Below, one piece after another: positions 23,566 through 35,397 of a stretch of 64,000 nt of DNA (position 1 is the first letter of the stretch; every line of letters starts with the position of its first letter). The position numbers were made by a program, and so were the translations under genes. The stretch lies in the NCBI GenBank assembly GCA_949752795.1, contig OX457060.1, positions 3,091,454 through 3,155,453 of the forward strand, written 5' to 3'. Under the pieces are notes generated by a model, which saw nothing but the letters and a program-made list of their open reading frames with translations, made no database searches and was not told the DNA's origin. Source of the DNA: Hyperoodon ampullatus. Lineage: Eukaryota; Chordata; Mammalia; Artiodactyla; Ziphiidae.

Positions 23566-24015
23566 AACCTACAGGTCCAATTCTCATAAGTACCATCTCA
23601 TGAGGAATCCAAAAAAATTCACAAGTGCCCAGGCATTTTCTGCAGCCTGATTAAATTACAGGTCCAGCTCTTATGTATAATGTTATTTTTCAAGTGTTAC
23701 TAATGCTATTGCATTTAATAAAATACTGGTTACATAGTCATTGTGTCATTTGTAATTTTCTAAAGATACTACAAGTAGAGTTACTATTTCGTGGGAAATC
23801 ACAAAATGTGGGGCTGTCAAAGAGAGCTCTTACTTGGAAACATTGGGAACCATATGTTTCCATATGGCACTAAACCACACAACATTGAAAGGGTCTGAAG
23901 TCTCCTCCAAATCTGAATAATGTATGATCTAATCTCCATAAAAATAAACAAAAGGGTATGTGTACTCCCAAAATCTATGGATACTCTCAAAATCTAGTTT
24001 GAGAGCCACTGCATT
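23566..24015. other. Unassigned DNA
   Basis: Nothing recognisable beyond a short MER5-like phrase near 23630-23665. Confidence 0.4.
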
Positions 24016-24030
24016 AAAAACTAAACACTT

Positions 24031-24244
24031 GGCTTCCCTGGTGGCACAGTGGTTGAGAGTCCGCCTACCAATGGGGGGGACACGGGTTCGTGCCCCGGTC
24101 CGGGAGGATCCCACATGCCACGGAGCAGCTGGGCCCGTGAGCCATGGCCGCTGAGCCTGCACATCCAGAGCCTGTGCTCTGCAATGGGAGAGGCCACAAC
24201 AGTGAGAGGCCCGTGTACCGAAAAAAAATTAAAATTAAAAAAAA
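24031..24244 (+). mobile_element. CHR-2-type SINE, short form
   Basis: Begins 'ggcttccctggtggcacagt', ends 'gagaggcccgtgtaccg' with an A/T-rich tail. Flanking repeat aaacactt at 24023-24030 and 24245-24252. Confidence 0.9.
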
Positions 24245-24339
24245 AAACACTTTCACATAATGGGACCAGTTGGTGACAGTTTGATTTTAAACATAATTAC
24301 CAATGTATTTCTACTAAAAATTCACTTTAAAAATTACCC

Positions 24340-24554
24340 AGGGACTTCTCTTGTGTTCCAGTGTCTTGTACTCCACGCTCCCAATGCAGGGGGCCCAGGT
24401 TCAATCCCTGGTCGGAGAACTAGATCCCACATGTATGTCACAACTAAGAAGTCCGCATGCCGCAACTAAAAGATCCCACATGCCACAACGAAGATCCCAT
24501 GTGCCGCAACTAAGATCCAGAACAGCCTAAATAAATAAATAAATAAATTTTTTC
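24340..24554 (+). mobile_element. CHR-related SINE with repeated 3' units
   Basis: A diverged tRNA-like head ('gggacttctcttgtgttcca', 'ggttcaatccctggtcgg'), then tandem 'catgccgcaactaa'-type units and an AAATA tail. The flanking repeat attaccc at 24333-24339 and 24555-24561 suggests the insertion bounds. Older than the neighbouring SINE at 24031. Confidence 0.8.
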
Positions 24555-24561
24555 ATTACCC

Positions 24562-25052
24562 TAAGTCTATGACAAAGAGATCACGCAAATGGTTCAGAAC
24601 ACTCCTGTTGCAAGACCCTTGTTTTTGCCTAGGAATTCTTTGAGGAACCATCCTTTACTTATTGCACTTGTGGTTCAAGTGGTGCTGACACCACCCTAAA
24701 TTTCAGGTTTGGGCTCATGGCCCCAACCTGGGCAATCAGAGAACCTGAACCCCAGACCCTGGCCACAGTGTTTCATTCAGGAATGGGCATATGGCCAAGC
24801 TGAGCCAGGCCAGTCAGAGCCTTTCCCAGGGCTTCTAATGGAATTGTTAGAAAGAAGTATTCTATATTTGCTGTAATACCAACTATTACACAAGCATAAG
24901 CCAAGAACTACAGATGACCATCTTTCTACCACATGGAGAGTCTGCTTGAGAATGAAGCCAACACTGAGGACAAATAAGCCAAGAGATAAGAGAAAAATAT
25001 GCAGATTCCTAATGATGCTATTTGAACTTCTGGATCCAGGATCACCTAAGGC
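24562..25052. other. Unassigned DNA
   Basis: No feature recognised between the SINE and the LTR. Confidence 0.4.
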
Positions 25053-25056
25053 CACC

Positions 25057-25669
25057 TGATGCTGAAAACTCAGCTTCTGTGCACCAGTGCCAAATCGAAT
25101 CTCAGAGACAGAGTTTTGGGTGAAGCAGAAAAGAATAACTTTATTGCTTTGCCAGGCAAAAGGGGGACACAGCAGGCTTGCACCCTTAAAAGTGTGTGTC
25201 CCAACCCAGGAGGATTTGGTGAGGAGTTTTACAGCAATGGTTCAAGGGTGGATTGCTGATAAGATAAGAGTATGTGCAGGACCTGCACTCCTTTAATCTG
25301 GTCTCAGGTAATATCTTGATGAGCTTCTCTGGTTCCTTTAATCTGACCTCCAGTGGTTTTCTCTGGAATGAAGAATGCTAACATCTTCCATTTGTTGGGG
25401 GGTTTTTTTCTGTAAAGAGCTCAAAGACATTGTGCTGTGTATCCCTTGAGGCATAACCAGGACCCTGGCCCAAGGCTGCACTCTTGTTTCTTGGCTGCTC
25501 CTCCCTTGTCTCTGCATCCCCTCCCTTCTCTGATTAACAACAGTTCAAATATGCCCTTTGGAACTCAGGGAAGGTCATGGAGGCTGGATTCTGTTCCCTA
25601 CAAACAAGAAATGGGGGACATGGAAAGGTTTCTGTGCCCAGGAGTCCCACAGAGTACTGCTTGGTTTCA
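25057..25669 (-). mobile_element. Solo LTR of an endogenous retrovirus
   Basis: A 613-bp block with TG at 25057 and CA at 25668, flanked by the 4-base repeat cacc at 25053-25056 and 25670-25673, the size typical of gammaretrovirus-like (ERV1) insertions. Read on the minus strand it starts 'tgaaaccaagcagtactctg' and carries AATAAA near 25137-25142, about 80 bp before its end, as expected for an LTR polyadenylation signal. No gag, pol or env follows, so it is a solo LTR left after recombination. The ORFs inside it are not genes. Confidence 0.75.
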
Positions 25670-25673
25670 CACC

Positions 25674-27180
25674 TATACTTCTTTTACTTACTAAACATGG
25701 GTCAGTATCTTCCCTGGGGCTTTTTTAAACTAGTTTGAATTGTTTTTCTTTCTCTTACAAGTGTCCTAACCAATACATCAGTACTAGGTGTAGGACGCTA
25801 TGAGTTACAGACCTACATGGAAGTGGCTGAATTTAGGTGGATTGAGATATAGTGAGGATTCCCCTTCCATATATTCAAGTTGGTAATCGTTTTTATGGAC
25901 TTACAAAAGAGGTGGTTAAACCATCACATGTTATGCTTTGAGATTCAGCTTAGAAGAAAATATTATCATGATGTTAGAATGAGTTCCTATTTCAGTGCAG
26001 GCTGGCCAATCTACAAGCAGAAAGGGAAAGCTAGAGAGCCTTGCTAAGAGACAGTGGCCAGCAATATAAGAGGGCTAAGAGTCAGATACTGTCTTCCTAA
26101 AGCTAAAGTTAGTGTAAGTCAAGGTAATTAGATGGGAAATGCAGAGGCAATTAAGATTGAGACCTAGAAGAAACCAGGAATGTGGAGTGAGCCTAATGGC
26201 CCAGGCCCCTTCCAACACCTCCAATGGTTCACTTGCTGCTTGAAAAATACAATTACCCCCATTGCAAAGAGCTCCAGAATGAGGGTCACATTAGCCTTGT
26301 TTCAATTCATTGTTTGAGAGGACAAGATGGAAGCAGTTAAGCCCAGGGCTAGGAGCATGCACAGAGCTCTTGAGCTTGTTGCTAAGAGACAGACACTGTA
26401 AAAACAGGGTCAGAATTCATAGACCATGACTCCATAAGATCTATGGCTTTGGTTAATATCCCTTGAAGGTTCTGGAAAACTACTGACTGGCTAATTGGTC
26501 CAACTACAAGTCCTGAAAATAAAGGCCCATGATTGCTCTGTTCCTAAGGTCAGCCCCAATGCCCTAGACTCCCTATAACAGGAAGTGAACTATGACAATA
26601 AATACAGCTCCTAGAAAAGAAATATATCCCACTTCCCAGCTCACGCGTGGTTGTGGAGAGCAATAGATAAGGGAAATGTTTTCAAACCAGATCAAGGACA
26701 GCCATTTTGACCCAGCAAGGAACTCCCTCCTCCATCAGGGTGTCCTTGGAATGTTCATCCAGGAAGGCATGGTACATGATATTCACTAGTGCCAACAGCA
26801 TTATTTCCTCATTCTCTATTTTTTTCCAAAAAAGAAATATCTTATTATGGCTATATTCTTTTGCCTTCACCACTTCCTTCCTGGTATGTTGGGAGTGATT
26901 AAATGTATGATTTGACCTTGGTTTGCATTTGAAGAGGCAACAGACAGCATACAAAAACAAGGGAGTGAAGGGTGGACAGGATTGATATATAAATGAAGCT
27001 TCAATGGATTCCATAATGCATTGTTTCTTTTTTTAAAAATTTACAGAAAAAAAAATTGGGGGAGGGTTTTTGCTTCCATAGTAAAAAACAGAACATATTG
27101 GTTTTCAGGGAGTCCATATGGTATAGTTTTAGTATTGTACTGGTTTAAGAGTCAGACCTAGATTTGAATCAAGTCTTTCA
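25674..27180. other. Unassigned DNA
   Basis: No gene recognised. The 110-codon minus ORF at 26682-27014 has no domain, and the region reads as decayed repeat or unique sequence. Confidence 0.45.
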
Positions 27181-27199
27181 CCTTCCCTACCACAAAAAG

Positions 27200-28050
27200 G
27201 AAACTACTTTTCTTCGACTGATATGTTTTTTCCCTGTTTTTATACTGTTACTACCAATGCACATGTTCATAAATAATACATAGTATTTACATAGTATTTA
27301 TTGATTATTTTAAATTTACATTAATAGTATGCTATACTTGTCCTTGAGAAACTTGGCTTTCACTCGACATCATGTTTTTAAGATTTATACATTTGGATAT
27401 GTTCGTTCATTTTAATGACTTGATAGTATCCTAACATACAGATAAATCACCCTTTACTTATTTATTCCCACTCTGACCTTTTGGAGTTTTTCTATTATCA
27501 TTATAATTTGTTTTTACAAACAATGGGACAGTGAACATCTTTGGGCACATCTTATATACGTGTAAGAGAATTTTCTAGAGCAGTGGTCCCCAACCCCCCG
27601 GGCCGTGGACCAGTAACAGATCACAGCCTGTTAGGAACCGGGCTGCACAGTAGGAGGTGAGTGGCAGGAGAAGTGAAGCTTCATCTGCCGCACCCCATCG
27701 CTCCCCATGGAGCGAATTCCTAGGCTCGAATTACTGCCTGAAACATTGCTCGCATTACCACCTGAGCCATTCCCCCCCATCATCTGTGGGAAAATTGTCT
27801 TCCATGAAACCAGTCCCTCATGCCAAAAAGGTTGGGAACTGCTGTTCTAGAACATATACTTATACAGGAGCTTGCTGGGTGTAACATGCACCCATCTTCA
27901 AATGTACTGGGTCTTGCTCTGGTGTAGTTTTACCATTCGACACTCCAGCCAGTAGTGGACAGGAATCCCTGTTTGTGGTGTCTCCTGAGCCTGATGTGTG
28001 GTAGTTTGATTCATGATGTTTGTCTGTTTTTTATTATGAGCCCCTCTTCA
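27200..28050 (-). mobile_element. Antisense old L1 3' region split by a DNA transposon
   Basis: 'catcatgtttttaagattta', 'cattttaatgacttgatag' and 'caatgggacagtgaacatct' on the left, then 'actccagccagtagtggaca' on the right of the hAT derivative, form one antisense L1 of an old type. Confidence 0.55.
27581..27844 (+). mobile_element. Non-autonomous hAT element (MITE)
   Basis: A 264-bp element with the same ends as 7291-9843: left end CAGTGGTCCCCAACC, right end GGTTGGGAACTGCTG. The 8-base target duplication is ttctagag (27573-27580) and ttctagaa (27845-27852), 7 of 8 matching. The left ~150 bp follow the larger element's left end ('aggaaccgggctgcacag'). The right ~65 bp follow its right end ('aaaattgtcttccatgaaac'). 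The transposase region is absent, so it is a deletion derivative that needed transposase in trans. Confidence 0.92.
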
Positions 28051-29360
28051 TCAGGGGTGTTAGGACTATGGAATTCTGTGTGCCCTGGATTGTGAAAGAA
28101 TTGCTGCTGAGAAGTTTTATATTTGCTTTTACTGTAGCCTATAGGTTTTCAATGGTCCTTGACCAGGTTTATGATAAATTCTGAGCTTGGGCGTCCCACA
28201 CCAGACAGGTAGTGTAAATTTGGATCACATACCTCTATGTAGTTCAGGCCTAGGAATTAGGTTCCTCGAATGATTTTTTTTTTCTATCTGCCTAAGTCTC
28301 TGGATATATGACAGGCTTCCACGTTGCTTTCCTTGGCCAATGGGTACAATTTTCCAGTCCACATTTTATGAACAGGGAATCTCTTTGATTTTTCCGGCTT
28401 TATACAGAACTCCTCCTCCTTCCATTACCTGTGGTTGGAAGCCACATAACTGATCCTCATGTAGACACTATAGGCCCAGGCCCAAGTCTCATGTGGAACT
28501 CAAACCCCCATGAGTCTCCTTGGTGTGGGCTTCCCCTTATCCACCCACTCACAGTAGCTTTCATTTCCCTTTCTTTTTCCCTACATCTGAGATTAGCATT
28601 GCTTTCAAGTTCAGCAATGCAATTTCACCAAAATTTTGTTGTTGTTTAATCCAGCATTTTTATGTATTTGAATTAAAGGAGGATGGTCAATTCCATTAAC
28701 ATAATCTGTCATGTTACTAAGAGTCCTCTGAAGTGATTAGGGTCACTTCCTATTTTAAAACTCCACAATTTTAATTAATCACTTTATAAGCAACAAGTGA
28801 AAGAATAGATACATTGTGTAGCAAGATCCAAAGAACCAAGCATACCTAGGTATACATAGTACCTAGTTCCCCTTAACATTCCACTCCTATAATCTGTTAC
28901 TTAATCCAATATTCAGCCCTACATTGTAAACACACTCTTAGGTCAGAAGATTTCCCAGGGCAGGCACTTCTTGATTCTTCAGTCTTTGGAACCATAGGGA
29001 TGCTGCAGAGTGAAAGCTAACATCTTATGCTCCACGCGTCCACCCCACCATCAATACATATGCACACTCTCTCGGGAATGGTCAGTGTGTAGGGAAATGC
29101 TTTACTCAGATTCTTCCACCCAGGACCTTACTTTCTCCTGAAACCAGAATTAATCTTATTTCAGTGAAGCTGCCACAATTGACTTCCTAGTCTCTCCTCC
29201 GCCAACCCCTTGTACATACCAAAATGAAGCTTGAAAGCATGGCGCCTGATATGCAGAGATTCTTCTGCAAGGGTTTAGACTGCTGGCTTATTGTGATCCC
29301 TTTTTGCCCTTCCTTCTGTCTTTGTAACATTTATTCAAAGATCTGTCATTTCCCAACAAG
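28051..29360. other. Unassigned DNA
   Basis: No gene or clear repeat. A T-rich and partly GC-neutral stretch. Confidence 0.45.
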
Positions 29361-29366
29361 CTATAA

Positions 29367-29455
29367 GCCCTTTTATAGTAGGGTTTACCTCTGTATATCC
29401 CATCATACCCATCACGTTGGCTAATACACATAAGTACTCAATAAATTATTCTTGG
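29367..29455 (+). repeat. L2 3' end fragment
   Basis: 'tagtagggtttacctctgta' leading into 'aagtactcaataaattattc' matches the L2 3' end layout. Confidence 0.55.
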
Positions 29456-29839
29456 ATCTATTATAGTCATTCAGACATATCAGTTGTGGGGATCTACTTT
29501 TCAAATCCCCCTCCTAGGACCCTAGTTGGCCCACAACCCTTTCTCTCATCATTGCCCTCCTGTCTTCAGCATCTGCTGAACTTCAACTGTGGTGAAGGGC
29601 CAAAGTCCATCTCTTTTAAAGACATCTGCTACAGCATGGAGACCATTTGCAAGATAGGCTTTTCTTGGCTTCAGGCTGGGGACAAATGGTAAGAAATCTG
29701 TGAGGGGAGGCTCTTCTCTACCTTTGTGGGAGGAGAAAAAATGAGGGGGAGAACCACAGTGAGGGTGTGCAGTGGATCCTCCAGCCTGGGTGATGAGGAC
29801 TCCATGGGCACAGGTGCGTTTAGTTCAAATTGTGAATCA

Positions 29840-30191
29840 GGCACCTTAAAATGTCCACAGGCTTTGTCTGGTCATCTGACTTCTGCAAATAGAACCTCAT
29901 AAAATAATGTAAAAGTAGGAGTGGGTGGGAACATATGCTTTGAACAGTATCATTTCCACGATACAGTGAAATTTTTCAATTACAAACAGTCTAAATATCA
30001 AAACAATCAAGGAATGGTTATTTAAATTAACATTTTTTTCACTGGAGGAAACATTATGCAGTCATGAAAAAAACTATGGTTTTAAAGGCCACATACCACC
30101 ATGAAAAATACTCGTGGCTTAATGTTAAGTGAAAAAAAGAAAAGAGAGAGAGAGAAAATTTTTATATACAATAGGATTGCAACCAGATTTT
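29840..30191 (+). mobile_element. Old L1 3' region
   Basis: 'gaaacattatgcagtcatga', 'gtggcttaatgttaagtgaa' and surrounding text follow the sense 3' half of an old L1. It is interrupted at 30208 by a SINE. Confidence 0.55.
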
Positions 30192-30207
30192 AAAAGTGGT
30201 GCTGTGG

Positions 30208-30428
30208 GGCTTCCCTGGTGGCGCAGTGGTTGAGAGTCCGCCTGCCAATGCAGGGGACACGGGTTCGTGCCCCGGTCTGGGAAGATCCCACATGCCGCGG
30301 AGCAGCTGGGCCCGTGAGCCATGGCCGCTGAGTCTGCACGTCCGGAGCCTGTGCTCTGCAACGGGAGAGGCCACAACAGTGAGAGGCCTGCTTACCGCAA
30401 AATAAATAAATAAATAAATTTTTTTTAA
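30208..30428 (+). mobile_element. CHR-2-type SINE, short form
   Basis: Starts 'ggcttccctggtggcgcagt', ends 'gagaggcctgcttaccgc' with an (AAAT)n tail. The 16-base duplication aaaagtggtgctgtgg at 30192-30207 and 30429-30444 is exact, so it is one of the younger copies. Confidence 0.95.
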
Positions 30429-30558
30429 AAAAGTGGTGCTGTGGTTCTATTACCTTTATAATGAGCTACGTTACACATAAATGTCCAATTTTTCTTTTAA
30501 TTGGGAAAAGATTCAATCCTAGTGAAGAGCAGAGATGTGTTCCTCTGTCCTCACTCAC

Positions 30559-30605
30559 TTCTTTCTTTCTCTCCTTCTTTCCTTTCTTCCTTTTTTCTTT
30601 CTTTC
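30559..30605 (+). repeat. CT/CTTT-rich simple repeat
   Basis: Continuous pyrimidine run of CTTT, CCTT and CTCC units. Confidence 0.85.
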
Positions 30606-32443
30606 ATGAGACAAAGAGGAACAACTGGAGTTTTAAGAAATCAGAAAGAAGAATATTCTATTTTACTAAAAGTTTAAATTCTTTGAATAATTCTTCTTCC
30701 CTTTTCTATTAACAAAGGTGGGAAAGGAACCAAGAGGGAAACAGGCAGTGAGAGGACCAGAGGCAAGATTGTTCGGGGAGGTGGCCAGAGGGCACAACAG
30801 GTACAATCAGGCAGTTGCAGGGAAATGCAGCAATCAGCCACTTTGTGGAAACCAAGTTTCATGGGTATGCAAGATGATGGCAAAAGCTAATTTGGGAAAA
30901 TGCGGAGAAAACATGGGCTAATCAGCACTGACTGACCGGGCAAAATACTATTTACAAAACACCAAGGATACCTTCTTGCTTCATTTAACCAAAGTAAAAA
31001 AAAAAGCCCCTACTGAATTTTTCTGGACTGTTGTTAGCAACCAATGTGGCTTAAAGGATGAAGTGGGGATTGATTGTTGTCTCTTGTGAGTCTCAGGCTT
31101 GTACATGTGAACTGTCCCCAGACACTTAGTTCAATCTTTGGTCATCAGTAGGGTCATTCGCACACCTGGAAACTGATGTCTGATTAACCGCTCCCCTGTG
31201 GTGCTCCCATAAGCTCAGCCTGGATGCATGGCAGGCCCACAGCTAAACTGTGGTTAGTTTGGAGATTAACTCTTTCCTGTCCATCTGCCTATCAATCACC
31301 TGTGTGTCCTATACAGCTCCATATCCACGCAGGTTTCCTGAAAGCTCTGCAAGAGAAGAGGCCACATGTCCAAGGTAGCTCTTCTATGGTATACAGGGCT
31401 ATGTTTGGGATAGTTGGCCAGAGGTCTTCACCTAGTCATAAGATGGTAGAACCCCAGGGACTGGCCAGAGCAGGAGAGATCATCACCTTAAAGTCTGGCA
31501 GCCCCTGTTCAGGATAATCACCAGAAGTACAGAGCCAGAGACTGGCATGGAAGGGGTTACTATGGCAGAGTTCTGGGTGCCTGGGATTATAGGTACCTAG
31601 AAAAGCTCAAAGCAGAAGTTTCTCTGACAGCTGTCAGGGGCCTCTGCTACCTCTAAATTAATGCTTTTCTGCCCTAAACGCTCAATCTTGTTCATCTGAT
31701 TTTGGTTGTGGGGTTTTGTTTTTGCATTTAAAACAACATATGTAAACACATATAAAGTGGATTTATAATGGAGTCACTTTTCTTTGGTGAATAAGATGGT
31801 CTTGACAGAAGGCTTATTTCTCCAACACTTGGCACTTGCCATCTTGGGCCATCCTTGCCTCCTCTTCATGATGCTGGTTGATTTGTGTTCCTGACCAGTA
31901 TGGACACTATTGGGTTGAACACAATCCTGTGTGTGGTGTCTATTGGGATACCCCCACCATGAGGGTTGGTTCTCTCTGAGGGGTCCATGCTGTGAGCCAG
32001 CATAGAAGAGGCAAGAAGAACCCTCATCCCACAGGTTTCTGAACATATGCTATGGTTCAGGGTCTCACAGGGGTCCCGGTGCTCCTCTAGTCCTAGGTCC
32101 CACCCGGAAAGGTGGTAGTCAAGATGTCTCTGGCTCCATCTTACTCATCTAAGTCTGGCCAGGATGAGATGATGCCTTGGACAGGACTGCAACTCACCTC
32201 CCTCTAACGTCTCCTTTCTAAACGTTTTTATAGATTTTCCTCCCTACCCTTTCCAGGAATGGGATTGTCCATCAAAAGCAGCCACCAAGAAATGATGTGT
32301 GCTAGCAGTGTATACGTCAGTGAGAACTACTCTAATGGTGTTTTTCAAACAGGATGTTTCCTAAATATCCATAGGTATCACTCAAAATTATTTTAGATGG
32401 TTCTCAGAAAACAACATTAATAGTTATATTTCTAAATCTCAAC
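30606..32443. other. Unassigned DNA
   Basis: No gene recognised. ORFs at 31224-31517 and 31774-32046 have no domain and opposite orientation. Confidence 0.5.
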
Positions 32444-32445
32444 TA

Positions 32446-32927
32446 CAGTAACTCCCCCACATATGAATCTTCAAGTTGTGAACTTTCCAAGATGCAAATG
32501 TGTATCTGATTCCAGCAAGGAACCAGAACCTGTGCCATCAACGCCAGGCGTGAGTGAAATTGCATCTTGCCCTCCGTCTCCTATGGCTGATGATCCTTCA
32601 GCTCTACCATCTCCCACCTCCTCTCCCTCCTCCAGTCAGTAACTCTTCTTGCTTGTTCACTCGGTGCCAGCCCCTGCATGCCAGCTATTGTACTGTACTT
32701 TTCAAGGTACTGTACTGTAAGATTAAAAATATTTTATTTATTTTTTGTGTTTGTTTTCTATGTATTATTTGTGTGAAAAGTATTATATTAAACCTATTAC
32801 AATATAGTACTATATAGCCGCTTGTGTTAGTTGGGTACCTAGGCTAACTTAGTTGGACTTAACGAACAAATTGGACTTACAAACGCGCTCTCAGAACGGA
32901 ACTCTTTTATATGTAGGGGACTTACTG
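32446..32927 (+). mobile_element. Tc1/mariner-pogo-type DNA element, TA-flanked
   Basis: A 482-bp element with inverted ends CAGTAACTCCCCCACATATGA (left) and its imperfect complement ending GTAGGGGACTTACTG (right). Both flanks are TA (32444-32445 and 32928-32929), the hallmark target of Tc1/mariner/pogo elements. It holds a short ORF tail (32511-32642) followed by a long AT-rich region, so it looks like an internally deleted, non-autonomous copy. Tigger-type is likely but not certain. Confidence 0.85.
32511..32642 (+). pseudogene. ORF tail in the TA-flanked element (probable transposase C-terminus)
   Basis: An open stretch of 43 codons plus stop, rich in Ser and Pro: it contains EPVPSTPGVSEIASC and PSPTSSPSSSQ followed by TAA at 32640-32642. 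No start or catalytic domain is present, and it lies in the correct orientation just inside the left end. The likely reading is the C-terminal tail of the parent transposase kept after an internal deletion. It could also be a composition-biased chance ORF. No function is expected. Confidence 0.55.
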
Positions 32928-33035
32928 TAGATATAATAAAATAAAAGAAGCATAACAAACTTGTGATTTTATCACTCTTATTAGTTAAGATAAGGCTAAG
33001 ATAGGTAGTTAAAATAATTTAAAGAAAAGTATTAA

Positions 33036-33407
33036 GGACTTCCCTGGTGGTGCAGTGCTTAAGAATCCGCCTGCCAATGCACGGGACACGGGTTCAGTCC
33101 CTGGCCCGGGAAGATCTTACATGCCGTGGAGCAACTAAGCCCATGCGCCACAACTACTGTGTCTGTGCTCTAGAGCCCGCGAGCCACAACTACTGAGCCC
33201 GCATACCACAACTACTGAAGCCCACGCACCTAGATCCTGTGCTCCGCAACAAGAGAAGCCACTGCAATGAGAAGCCCGTGCACCACAACAGGGAGTAGCC
33301 CCGCTCGCCACAACTAGAGAAAGCCCATGTGCAGCAGGAAAGACCAAACACAGCCAAAAAAACAAATAAAAAATAAATTTCTTTAAAAAAATTAAACTAC
33401 ATTTTTT
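33036..33407 (+). mobile_element. CHR-type SINE, long form
   Basis: Starts 'ggacttccctggtggtgcag' and includes extra central 'cacaactactgagccc'-type units and the 3' block 'cacaactagagaaagccc'. It is the longest CHR copy here. The target duplication aaaagtattaa is at 33025-33035 and 33408-33418. Between the A-rich tail (about 33380) and the 3' duplication lie about 27 AT-rich bases, which may be another short 3' transduction. Confidence 0.88.
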
Positions 33408-33418
33408 AAAAGTATTAA

Positions 33419-34600
33419 TTCATAATATTGGTATAACAAAAATCATTAAAAAGTTGAACTTGATAACTGAAATTTGGGAAATACTCTATGGATTACTTCC
33501 TTTAAGTAACCTCACATTAAATCTAAATCTGGTTGGGAATGAAAGGATTTGCCCTTTATTAATTCACATCAAGCAGGTTGGGAAGGTAGTCTTAGGAGAG
33601 GGTGGCCTTCTGGCCCCACTGAATTGTGCCCTCGGACCGAAGCCCACACCGCTGAGATGCAAGGCTAGCCCTATTTCAGCAGCACAAAGATTGGGAGTTC
33701 TGCCAAGAATGAAACAGACTATCCTGCATCTGTTAACTCATTTGTATGAGTAATATGAAAAACGCTGCACAATTTAATATGCCATCTAATGCTTTTATTC
33801 TTATCTCACCAGTAGGGCAGGTAGTAGCATACATGTTTGAAAGCCAGTGTAGATTGGTACGGGGGAGGGCCCCAAGAAATGATGTTAGCTGCTATCTGAG
33901 CTGAGTAAAATGATATGAGCACAGATATTATTTTATAAAGGCAATCTCACTTGTATCTTCGCCAGTGAGATCTTAATCACAGCACGAAATGGGAGTGGAT
34001 ACCTCCTCTCCTAGCTATCTAGGTGTAGGATGACAGCATTGTTATCACTGGGAGAATGGTTATCTGTTATTTCACTTGTGAGATACCAACAAGAACAGTA
34101 TCAGGGTGTTTGTAACCAAATGTGTGCAGCTCAGAGTGATAAAAGAGTGAGGAGGAGGCTCATCTCCAAGGGTGTGGAGATAATGCCACTTGCATGAGGA
34201 TGAGATGGATGGTATTGTTGAAACTGGTTTCAAATATTGGGAACTGACTAAGAATCTCTTTCAGATGCTCAAATTTTGGCTCAGGAGGAGAGGGAAATAA
34301 ATAAGGGACGTGGGTGAAGAAAGGGAGCCTGGGTGAGAGAGTGATCATCTCAACTCCTTCGACCTTAAGAGAAATGTGGGTAAATAAATCTTTCATGACT
34401 CTGTATTTGAAGATGAACTACAGCAATCTTCAAACTACTGAGGGGCACAGATAATATTTTTTTTCTTTCCCACATTCTCAGTCTTATTTATCTTTTCTGA
34501 TTTTCTGTTCTTTTTAAACAACCAAGATCTCAAATAAGCTTCAACAAACAAAACTAAGACGTTAACAGCAACAAAAATCAGGGCACAAATTCTTCAATGT
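33419..34600. other. Unassigned DNA
   Basis: No gene recognised. The 99-codon ORF at 33454-33753 has no domain. Confidence 0.45.
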
Positions 34601-34614
34601 AAAAGAGAGACCAG

Positions 34615-34914
34615 GGACTTCCTTAGTGGCACAGTGGTTAAGAATCCGCCTGCCAATGCAGGGGACATGGGCTCAAGCCCTGATCCTGGAAGATCTCACA
34701 TGCCACAGAGCAACTAAGCCCGTGAGCCACAACTACTGAAGCCCACGCACCTAGAGCCCATGCTCCGCAACAAGAGAAGCCACCACAATGAGAGGTCCAT
34801 GCACCGCAATGAAGAGTAGCCCCTGCTCTCCGCAACTAGAGAAAGCCCACATGCAGCAACGAAGACCCAACGCAGCCAAAAATAAATAAATAAAAATAAA
34901 TAATATTTTTTTTA
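34615..34914 (+). mobile_element. CHR-type SINE, medium-long form
   Basis: 'ggacttccttagtggcacag' head, one central 'cacaactactgaagccc' unit, the 3' block 'gcaactagagaaagccc', and an (AAAT)n tail. Target duplication aaaagagagaccag (34601-34614) and aaaagagagactag (34915-34928), one difference. Confidence 0.92.
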
Positions 34915-35062
34915 AAAAGAGAGACTAGAAAGAGTCTCACTACTGTAACACTGAACATTAACCCCAAAATAGTCCATATCTGTAATTTATAAGAATAACA
35001 ATGTCAGGTGAAACAGGCAATATTCTATAGTGGTGTTTCTGTTAGCTCTAACTGCCTTTGAC

Positions 35063-35397
35063 TTTTTTTTTTTTATGAAATTTAGTATATCCAAACACCT
35101 ATTTTAATTAATTAATTTATTTATTATTTATTTTTGGCTGTGTTGGGTCTTCGTTTCTGTGCGAGGGCTTTCTCTAGTTGCGGCGAACAGGGGCCCCTCT
35201 TCATCGCGGTGCGCAGGCCTCTCACTATCGCGGCCTCTCCCGTTGCGGAGCACAGGCTCCAGATGCGCAGGCTCAGCAGTTGTGGCTCACGGGCCCAGTT
35301 GCTCCGCGGCATGTGGGATCTTCCCAGACCAGGGCTCGAACCCGTGTCCCCTGCATTGGCAGGCAGATTCTCAACCACTGCACCACCAGGGAAGCCC
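35063..35397 (-). mobile_element. CHR-type SINE (intermediate form) with a 3' transduced tail
   Basis: On the minus strand the SINE starts at 35397 (gggcttccctggtggtgcag) and has the 3' block seen at 4389 (complement of 'gggctttctctagttgcgg'), ending in an A-rich tail near 35107. About 32 unrelated bases follow (35075-35106), then a T run on the plus strand (35063-35074), that is, a second poly(A). The exact 15-base duplication ctgcctttgactttt is at 35052-35066 and 35397-35411. SINE, extra segment and final A run therefore inserted together. Confidence 0.9.
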
